Origin: Caryophanales bacterium UBA3260
Lineage (GTDB): Bacteria > Bacillota_I > Bacilli_A > RF39 > UBA660
Length of the DNA stretch: 6,820 bases
NCBI GenBank assembly: GCA_002362595.1
Contig: DEUO01000009.1
Coordinates: forward strand, 1 to 6,820
Direction: 5' to 3'
The translations under genes were made by a program, and so were the position numbers. Below, piece by piece: positions 1 through 4,802 of the stretch; position 1 is the stretch's first letter, and each line of letters opens with the position of its first letter. The notes beneath the pieces are model-generated. The model was not told the origin of the DNA. It saw only the letters and a program-made list of their open reading frames with translations, and searched no databases.

Positions 1-29
1 ATACAGATTATTAAATATATGTATATAAA
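1..29. repeat. Left arm of an exact 29-bp inverted repeat
   Basis: Bases 1-29 are the exact reverse complement of 202-230. The right arm codes for residues 314-322 of the sigma factor (IQIIKYMYI); the left arm is read antisense as the last visible residues (FIYIYLIIC). The repeat may extend beyond the window at its outer end. Confidence 0.9.
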
Positions 30-1169
30 TGATTTTTTATCACTAAATTTTTTATTAATCTTAGTTTTTAATTCTTCTATTACTTGTTTTAATTCTTGTA
101 ATGTTATTCCTAAAATAGTAGCATATTCACTATTGCTATATTTATATTGACCAAATACATTTAATTCGTAAAACTTTCTTTCTATATCAGTCAAGTCATC
201 TTTTATATACATATATTTAATAATCTGTATTGGTGATAAAGGTTTCTTTTTTAAAGCATTGAATTTATATCCTTCTCTTTGCTTAATTTTATTTAATGTT
301 CTAACAAAACAACCACTATTTTTCACCATATAAGGTCTTAGTTTTTTTAAAGTAGATGCCTCAATTTGTCTTACACGTTCCCTAGTAATATTAAAATAGG
401 CAGCCACTTCTTCTAATGTTTTTCGTTCTTCAGCTAAAATTCTATGATAAATAACAAAATATTTTAATGGACTTAAAACTTCCTTTAAAACTAATAATAC
501 ATTATCATTTACTATTTTATTTAATACGTTATCATAATCATTATTTTCAACAATCACAAAATTTTCTAATTCACTTTTTTCATCATCATCAACAGTTTGA
601 TTTAAACTAATTGGATCTTGCTTTAAAGATTCTCTAATACTTTTTAAAGTAGCCTTTGTTATATGTAAAATATCACAGAAGTCATCATCCGATGGTAATG
701 GTAATCCTTTTTGATTATACGTTTCTACTAAAGCAAGATATTTAGGAATAAGCTGAATAATATGAACAGGCTTTCTAATATCGTCATCTTTGTTAGCAAG
801 ACCACGTGTTATTCTTTGTTTTATCCAGGGAATTGCATAAGTGGTAAAAGCTCCTTGTTCAGGGTCATAAGTTTCTAATGCCCTAATAAGACCGAAGGTT
901 CCTTCTTGTATTACATCTAATATTTGAAAGTGCTTCAATCTTGCTTTATAACGAAATGCAACGCTTACAACCAATCTTAAATTACAATTTATTAATAATT
1001 CTCTAGCTTCTAAATCGCCATTTTCTTTATAACGATATCCTAAACTTTTCTGCTGTTCTATAGATAAACTTGGATACTGACGGATTTCACGCATATACAT
1101 TTTATAGGCATCATCAGTAAACGCAGTTTCTAATTCAGCATCTGTTAATATTACTATTTCATCATCCAT
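1..1169 (-). CDS. Sigma-70 family RNA polymerase sigma factor with C-terminal extension (3' end outside window)
   Basis: This is a promoter-recognition subunit of RNA polymerase. The frame is open from ATG 1169 to the window edge (389 codons), so the C-terminus is not seen. Region 1.2/2 spans about residues 21-137: NLRLVVSVAFRY (63-74), DVIQEGTFGLIRALETYD (85-102) and the -10 reading helix YAIPWIKQRITRGL (111-124). Region 3 spans about 138-200 and region 4 about 228-278, with a canonical -35 helix TRERVRQIEASTLKKLR (262-278). No region 1.1 is present. The Trp-Trp pair of housekeeping sigmas reads Pro114-Trp115, the Pro being shared with SigF/SigB-type factors, while the Gln and Thr of region 2.4 are kept. 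About 110 residues follow region 4, where housekeeping sigmas usually end; residues 324-370 resemble a second region 4. The start has GGGG five bases upstream. Family is near certain; primary or alternative role is open. Confidence 0.92.
   Translation of the reverse strand, partial: MDDEIVILTDAELETAFTDDAYKMYMREIRQYPSLSIEQQKSLGYRYKENGDLEARELLINCNLRLVVSVAFRYKARLKHFQILDVIQEGTFGLIRALETYDPEQGAFTTYAIPWIKQRITRGLANKDDDIRKPVHIIQLIPKYLALVETYNQKGLPLPSDDDFCDILHITKATLKSIRESLKQDPISLNQTVDDDEKSELENFVIVENNDYDNVLNKIVNDNVLLVLKEVLSPLKYFVIYHRILAEERKTLEEVAAYFNITRERVRQIEASTLKKLRPYMVKNSGCFVRTLNKIKQREGYKFNALKKKPLSPIQIIKYMYIKDDLTDIERKFYELNVFGQYKYSNSEYATILGITLQELKQVIEELKTKINKKFSDKKSFIYIYLIIC
202..230. repeat. Right arm of the exact 29-bp inverted repeat
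   Basis: Exact reverse complement of bases 1-29, with 172 nt between the arms. It lies inside the C-terminal extension of the sigma factor. Matching stops at position 201, which would need to pair with position 30. Confidence 0.9.
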
Positions 1170-1188
1170 ACTATCCCCAACCAAACAT

Positions 1189-1197
1189 ATTATAGCA
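1189..1197 (-). promoter_or_regulatory. Extended -10 promoter of the sigma factor gene
   Basis: The minus strand reads TGCTATAAT, a perfect extended -10. No good -35 is seen 16-18 bp upstream; the region is A/T tracts. The predicted start of transcription, about position 1182, gives a leader of only about 13 nt, which still includes the GGGG ribosome binding site at 1175-1178. Confidence 0.6.
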
Positions 1198-1270
1198 AAA
1201 TAAAATATTTTAAAAAACATTTTATTTATGATTTAAATACAAGATACTTCAAATAATTACTAAACATATG

Positions 1271-1306
1271 CAAATAAAAAGATATGTTAAATTTAAAACA
1301 TATCTT
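1271..1306 (-). terminator. Intrinsic terminator after the NERD gene
   Basis: A 10-bp perfect stem (1297-1306 pairing with 1279-1288) with an 8-nt loop is followed on the minus strand by TTTTTATTTG. It lies about 55 nt past the NERD stop codon and separates that unit from the sigma factor gene. On the plus strand no T run follows the hairpin, so it looks one-directional. The stem is AT-rich, hence moderate strength. Confidence 0.7.
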
Positions 1307-1360
1307 ATCTCTTTATATACAAATTATAAAATTATTTTATTTAATACTTTATATTAATTA

Positions 1361-2260
1361 TTATTTTTTTAAAGTAAATCTGCATTGGGGGAAATTAGAG
1401 CAACCATAAAATTCGCCATACTGTCCATTTCTTAATACTAATTTTCCACCACATTTTGGACATACTTTTATCTCTACTTTTTCTCCAACGGATTTATTTT
1501 TTTTATTACACTCTATATCCTTTTGATAACGACTAGCAATATCGTAATACTCAACTTCTTCATTATCTTTCAAAAAAGATTCAGCCAATTCAACCATATT
1601 CTTTTTAGAAGAATACATATCATGATCATATCTTTCTAAATCTCTTTTTATATAACCTACAAGTTGATCTACTCTTATCGTATTCTTTTTTACATCATTA
1701 GGTGCATACTTTGTATTTAGTAAACATTTAGAATTAGATAAGACAACCAACGGTTTATACCACATATTCTCAAAGCTTTTCTCCCACAACATAATTTGAA
1801 GCTTATTTCTTTTACTTAACCATCTTTTTTTAAGAATTTCTTTATGTCTTACTGCTTGTGTATAAGGAGAATATATTCCTTCTTTTATCTTCTTACCCTT
1901 AACTTCATAACTACGCATAAATTGTCCTTGATTATCTACTATAATATCTCCAAGTAAATTCTTACATTCAACTAAATAAGTATATCCTTTAGTTACAATT
2001 ACATAATCTATCTGAGCTTTTAAATCTTCATAACTTAGGGTGACATCATGTAATACATACATTCCTATATTAGCATTCTTAAGTTCAAAAGCAATTTCTT
2101 TCTCACCTTGTAAACCAAGTTCTAATAATTTAATATCTTTATCTATTTTATCTTTATCAGATACATTATCTCTTATTTTCTTCAATTCGTCTATTTGTTT
2201 TTCTAAACTACTATCTTCTTTTAAAAATACAGTATCTCTAAATACATCAAAAAGCCCCAT
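1361..2260 (-). CDS. NERD domain (nuclease-related) protein with C-terminal topoisomerase-type zinc finger
   Basis: This is a predicted cytoplasmic DNA-acting protein of 299 residues, with no signal peptide or membrane segment. A charged, probably coiled-coil stretch (about 17-48) precedes a NERD domain (about 49-150): GEKEIAFEL (52-60), QIDYVIV with Asp85, YLVECKN with Glu98 and Lys100, and the late motif SPYTQAVRH (131-139). Asp85-Glu98-X-Lys100 is the PD-(D/E)XK active-site pattern, so nuclease activity is plausible but not proven. The tail is a C4 zinc finger (Cys267, 270, 287, 293) like that of bacterial topoisomerase I. ATG 2260 was chosen because AGGTGAT sits four bases before it; the in-frame GTG at 2269 lies inside that ribosome binding site. 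It follows the helicase gene by 43 nt with no terminator between, and the helicase carries a matching zinc finger, so a shared pathway is likely. Confidence 0.9.
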   Translation of the reverse strand: MGLFDVFRDTVFLKEDSSLEKQIDELKKIRDNVSDKDKIDKDIKLLELGLQGEKEIAFELKNANIGMYVLHDVTLSYEDLKAQIDYVIVTKGYTYLVECKNLLGDIIVDNQGQFMRSYEVKGKKIKEGIYSPYTQAVRHKEILKKRWLSKRNKLQIMLWEKSFENMWYKPLVVLSNSKCLLNTKYAPNDVKKNTIRVDQLVGYIKRDLERYDHDMYSSKKNMVELAESFLKDNEEVEYYDIASRYQKDIECNKKNKSVGEKVEIKVCPKCGGKLVLRNGQYGEFYGCSNFPQCRFTLKK

Positions 2261-2264
2261 TTTA

Positions 2265-2271
2265 ATCACCT
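2265..2271 (-). promoter_or_regulatory. Ribosome binding site that fixes the NERD start
   Basis: AGGTGAT on the minus strand lies four bases before ATG 2260. The upstream in-frame GTG at 2269-2267 is part of this element, so a start there would consume its own ribosome binding site and have none of its own. Confidence 0.8.
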
Positions 2272-2277
2272 AAATAA

Positions 2278-2286
2278 ATTATAACA
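2278..2286 (-). promoter_or_regulatory. Extended -10 promoter in the helicase-NERD gap
   Basis: The minus strand reads TGTTATAAT inside the 43-nt gap after the helicase stop codon. No convincing -35 is visible; the candidate positions fall in the last codons of the helicase. It could let the NERD gene be transcribed alone as well as by read-through from the helicase. Confidence 0.5.
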
Positions 2287-2303
2287 TAATCTCAATAATA
2301 ACT

Positions 2304-4136
2304 TTATTTTATATTTTTAGTATATTTACAATTAGGATAATTTGAACATCCAAAAAAAGGACCAAACTTTCCGTTTTTCTTAACTAACGAGCTGCCACAT
2401 TTAGGGCATTCATAAAATTCTTTGTTAATAATTTTTTCATAGTTAGATTCAATCTCTCTTATAAAAGATGATTTATTAGTAGATAATACTAAAAATATAG
2501 TTTTCTTTATTGATCTAGTCATTGCAACATAAAATAATCTTCTTTCTTCACTATAAAGAAAGTCATCTGTATTATCTAACAACAATCTTATAATTGGCAA
2601 ATCTGAAATCTTACTAGGAAATCCCATTCCATAATCCTTGTTATTCAAAATAAATACATAATCTGCTTGCAATCCTTTTGACTTGTGAGCAGTTAAATAG
2701 TTTATTTTTAAATCTCTTCTTTCTAAGTAACAGACATCAACCATTTGAGAAACATTGTTATATTTTTTATAAAACTTATTAGTTAATATATCTATATCAA
2801 ACTTATATCTACCAATAAAGTAAACTGAACTATTAAGTGGTAAAGTTTTTAGTTTTTCTTCTAATCTAAGAATTAAATCATTTTCTGTTTTTGCATAAAT
2901 ACATCCTATAGAAGAACGCGATTCATCAAAACCTCTAATTTGCTTAACAATTTGATGAGGATTTTGCATAACAAAATTTCCACTTATATTAGCCATCATA
3001 TTAGAAAACCTATAAGTTCTTTCTATTCTACTAATATATGTATCACCCCAATATTTTTCAAAATTCATAATTAAACCAACATCACTACCAGAAAATCTAT
3101 AGATACTCTGCCAATCATCCCCTACACAAAATAGCTTATAATCCTTTTGATTTCTTAGTTCTTTTAATAAATTAAATCTAGACATAGAAATATCTTGATA
3201 TTCATCAACAATAACGTATTTATAATTATGAACATATTTATTTTCTTTAACACAGTCTGTAGCAATGTTAATCATATCATTAAAATCAATTAAGGATGAT
3301 CCTCTTAAAAATTCATTATAAGAAATAAAAATAGGTTCAAGCAATTCTACAATTGAAATGTCATTCTTAACATTATTAGCTAAGCACAGCTTTTTAAAAT
3401 CATCAAAACTCATATTATTGCTTTTTATTAAATTTATTAAAGTAGCCAGAATATTTATAATCTCATCTAAAATACCAACATTTTTCTCATTTATTTCTTT
3501 CCATAATTGTTCATCACTTTTAGGAGATAATTTAATCCCTTTATTCAATAACTCTCTTTCCAAATTCTTTAATAATTCTCCTCTTTTAAAATCATAATAA
3601 AAACTCTCAATTAATTTAGTTCCATTTTCTTTATGAACTTTTCTTTTCCAATCAATAGCTTCCAGATAATTCTCAGTTGGACTTTTATCATTTTTAGAAA
3701 CAAAATGAGGAGCAACTTGACCATTTTCATCTATACCAAAATATTCTATATAACAATTAGTATTTAATACATGAAAATCTGGCTTATATTGTTGAAAATC
3801 AATTGTAGATGTATCAACTACATATGGATCCTCGTATACATAATCAATACCATTTGAGTATAAGAAATTTGCTATATATAATTCACCGTTACTTTTTACA
3901 ACTTCTCGTTTAAAAGTGGTTGGTGGATTTTGAGTTAAATACTTTTCATATTCTTCTAAATTACAAAAATCTGATTCTTCTTTTAATACATTAAAATCAT
4001 ATATAATAAAATTTATCAGTTTATTTAAATAATTAGGATTCATAAGTAATTTCTCAATTTTATCTTTTATAAAATTCTTTACATCTTTTTCATATATATT
4101 AACAGCCTTATTTGTTGATTGTTTTATAATCTCCAA
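2304..4136 (-). CDS. C-terminal part of frameshifted UvrD/helicase IV-like helicase
   Basis: This open stretch (610 codons, first possible start a TTG at 4136) carries the rest of the superfamily 1 helicase after the frameshift. Numbered from that TTG: a Vsr/DUF559-like insertion (about 79-183; Glu85, Pro119-Asp120, Glu131), motif II DEYQD (311-315), motif III VGDDWQSIYRFSGSD (338-352), motif IV with Arg373 and Arg376, motif V YLTAHKSKGLQADYV (480-494), motif VI EERRLFYVAMTRS (530-542), and a C4 zinc finger (Cys577, 580, 597, 603). No ribosome binding site precedes the TTG, and this piece lacks Walker A, so alone it should not hydrolyse ATP. The coding frame really begins further upstream, just after the A run, with motif Ib (TFHKLGL). 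The reading is otherwise undamaged for 1.8 kb, which suggests a recent break, a sequencing error or recoding. Confidence 0.9.
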   Translation of the reverse strand: MEIIKQSTNKAVNIYEKDVKNFIKDKIEKLLMNPNYLNKLINFIIYDFNVLKEESDFCNLEEYEKYLTQNPPTTFKREVVKSNGELYIANFLYSNGIDYVYEDPYVVDTSTIDFQQYKPDFHVLNTNCYIEYFGIDENGQVAPHFVSKNDKSPTENYLEAIDWKRKVHKENGTKLIESFYYDFKRGELLKNLERELLNKGIKLSPKSDEQLWKEINEKNVGILDEIINILATLINLIKSNNMSFDDFKKLCLANNVKNDISIVELLEPIFISYNEFLRGSSLIDFNDMINIATDCVKENKYVHNYKYVIVDEYQDISMSRFNLLKELRNQKDYKLFCVGDDWQSIYRFSGSDVGLIMNFEKYWGDTYISRIERTYRFSNMMANISGNFVMQNPHQIVKQIRGFDESRSSIGCIYAKTENDLILRLEEKLKTLPLNSSVYFIGRYKFDIDILTNKFYKKYNNVSQMVDVCYLERRDLKINYLTAHKSKGLQADYVFILNNKDYGMGFPSKISDLPIIRLLLDNTDDFLYSEERRLFYVAMTRSIKKTIFLVLSTNKSSFIREIESNYEKIINKEFYECPKCGSSLVKKNGKFGPFFGCSNYPNCKYTKNIK

Positions 4137-4162
4137 TCCAAGTTTATGAAAAGTAAAAGTAT

Positions 4163-4711
4163 CTATTTTACAATTAGTTTCAGCTTCAACTCTTTTTTCA
4201 TCTCTTCAGCAGATGCATTAGTAAAAGATAAAAGTAATATTTCATCACTTTCTACTTGATTACATTTTAATAAATATTTTACTTTTCCAATTATTGTAGT
4301 TGTCTTACCAGAACCAGCTCCTGCAATAATTAATTGATTCCTATTTTCTCTAATAATTGCATTAATTTGTTGTCCATCCAAGTTTCTATCTTCAATTTTT
4401 CCGCAGATTTTTCTAAAATAATCAACTTTTTTACTCATTAAATTATCATTGTGTATATTCACTTGATTCTTTAAATTTGAAATCAACTGACATGTATTGT
4501 TGTAAAAAGAAACATATTTAAAATATTTAACAATAGCATTAATATTTAAAGTTAATCCAAGTTTTTTTCTAGTTGGTAAAGGATTATTTAACATATATCT
4601 ATCCACATCTGAATAATCAATAAATTCTTCTACTCCAAAAATATTATTATAATTCTCAGTCCATTTTATAATTTCATCCATAATATTATTTACATAATCA
4701 ATTTTTTTCAC
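4163..4711 (-). CDS. N-terminal part of frameshifted UvrD/helicase IV-like helicase
   Basis: This frame encodes 182 residues: a helical N-terminus of about 108 residues of unassigned role, the Q motif LDGQQ (111-115), Walker A AGAGSGKTTT (130-139) and motif Ia LLLSFTNASAEEM (159-171). The last nine residues (174-182, ELKLKLIVK) are out-of-frame translation that ends at TAG 4165-4163. The piece has the ATP phosphate loop but no motif II or arginine residues, so alone it cannot be a working helicase. The start is GTG 4711, with an in-frame TGA three codons upstream ruling out a longer protein; the ribosome binding site is weak (GAG ten bases away), and ATG at codon 11 is an alternative without a better site. 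It is separated from the upstream glucan hydrolase by a terminator and has its own promoter. Confidence 0.85.
   Translation of the reverse strand: MKKIDYVNNIMDEIIKWTENYNNIFGVEEFIDYSDVDRYMLNNPLPTRKKLGLTLNINAIVKYFKYVSFYNNTCQLISNLKNQVNIHNDNLMSKKVDYFRKICGKIEDRNLDGQQINAIIRENRNQLIIAGAGSGKTTTIIGKVKYLLKCNQVESDEILLLSFTNASAEEMKKELKLKLIVK
4193..4198 (-). other. Frameshift site: run of six A in the helicase
   Basis: On the coding strand the sequence is ATG AAA AAA GAG. A seventh A, or a ribosome slip back by one base, gives ATG AAA AAA AGA GTT, which continues as RVEAETNCKIDTFTFHKLGL and into the rest of the helicase. The two frames overlap as open sequence only between 4166 and 4205, so the break must lie there, and the homopolymer is the best place. 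Confidence 0.8.
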
Positions 4712-4738
4712 TACTAATCAACTCATTCTTCCAAATCC

Positions 4739-4747
4739 ATTATATCA
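4739..4747 (-). promoter_or_regulatory. Extended -10 promoter of the helicase-NERD unit
   Basis: The minus strand reads TGATATAAT just after the terminator of the glucan hydrolase gene. No clear -35 is present at 16-18 bp. Transcription would start near 4732, giving a leader of about 21 nt before GTG 4711. Confidence 0.6.
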
Positions 4748-4770
4748 TAAAGAAAAATTGCATTCTCTCA

Positions 4771-4800
4771 AAATAAAAAGAATGTTTTAAAACATTCTTT
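4771..4800 (-). terminator. Intrinsic terminator after the GH13 gene
   Basis: A perfect 24-bp palindrome (4777-4800) forms a 10-bp stem with a TTAA loop, ending two bases from the TAG stop codon of the glucan hydrolase. On the minus strand the stem runs into CTTTTTATTTT. The plus strand lacks a T run after the hairpin, so it should work only for the minus strand. Confidence 0.85.
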
Positions 4801-4802
4801 AA

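Larger units (their letters stand above)
2304..4711 (-). pseudogene. Whole helicase gene, UvrD/helicase IV-like with zinc finger, interrupted by one -1 frameshift
   Basis: Joining the two frames at the A run gives one protein of 802 residues that translocates along single-stranded DNA using ATP (family knowledge). Order in the joined protein: helical N-terminus (1-108), Q motif (111-115), Walker A (131-138), motif Ia (158-171), motif Ib TFHKLGL (187-193), PD-(D/E)XK-like insertion (about 271-375), motif II (503-507), motif III (530-544), Arg residues of motif IV (565, 568), motif V (672-686), motif VI (722-734), C4 zinc finger (769-795). The junction reads SAEEMKK then RVEAETN, which restores an unbroken helicase IV-like sequence across motifs Ia to Ib with no residue missing. 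Whether the gene is dead, misread or recoded cannot be told from one sequence; the label pseudogene is provisional. Confidence 0.72.

Noticed and set aside
2261..2269. GTG at 2269 as start of the NERD protein
   Set aside because: It lies within the AGGTGAT ribosome binding site of the ATG at 2260, and has no site of its own.
2040..2273. Plus-strand open frame of 77 codons over the NERD start
   Set aside because: Antisense shadow: Ser/Leu/Ile-rich composition from the reverse of an AT-rich gene, no ribosome binding site, no family resemblance.
3358..3597. Plus-strand open frame of 79 codons inside the helicase
   Set aside because: Antisense shadow of a helicase segment whose own frame is clearly coding.
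4134..4136. TTG at 4136 as a genuine restart for a separate downstream helicase protein
   Set aside because: No ribosome binding site; it falls in the middle of motif Ib (TFHKLGL), and the product would lack Walker A.
4723..4740. Five-codon open frame (ATG GAT TTG GAA GAA TGA) before the helicase as a leader peptide
   Set aside because: Its ATG overlaps the -10 element and would lie upstream of the predicted transcript start.
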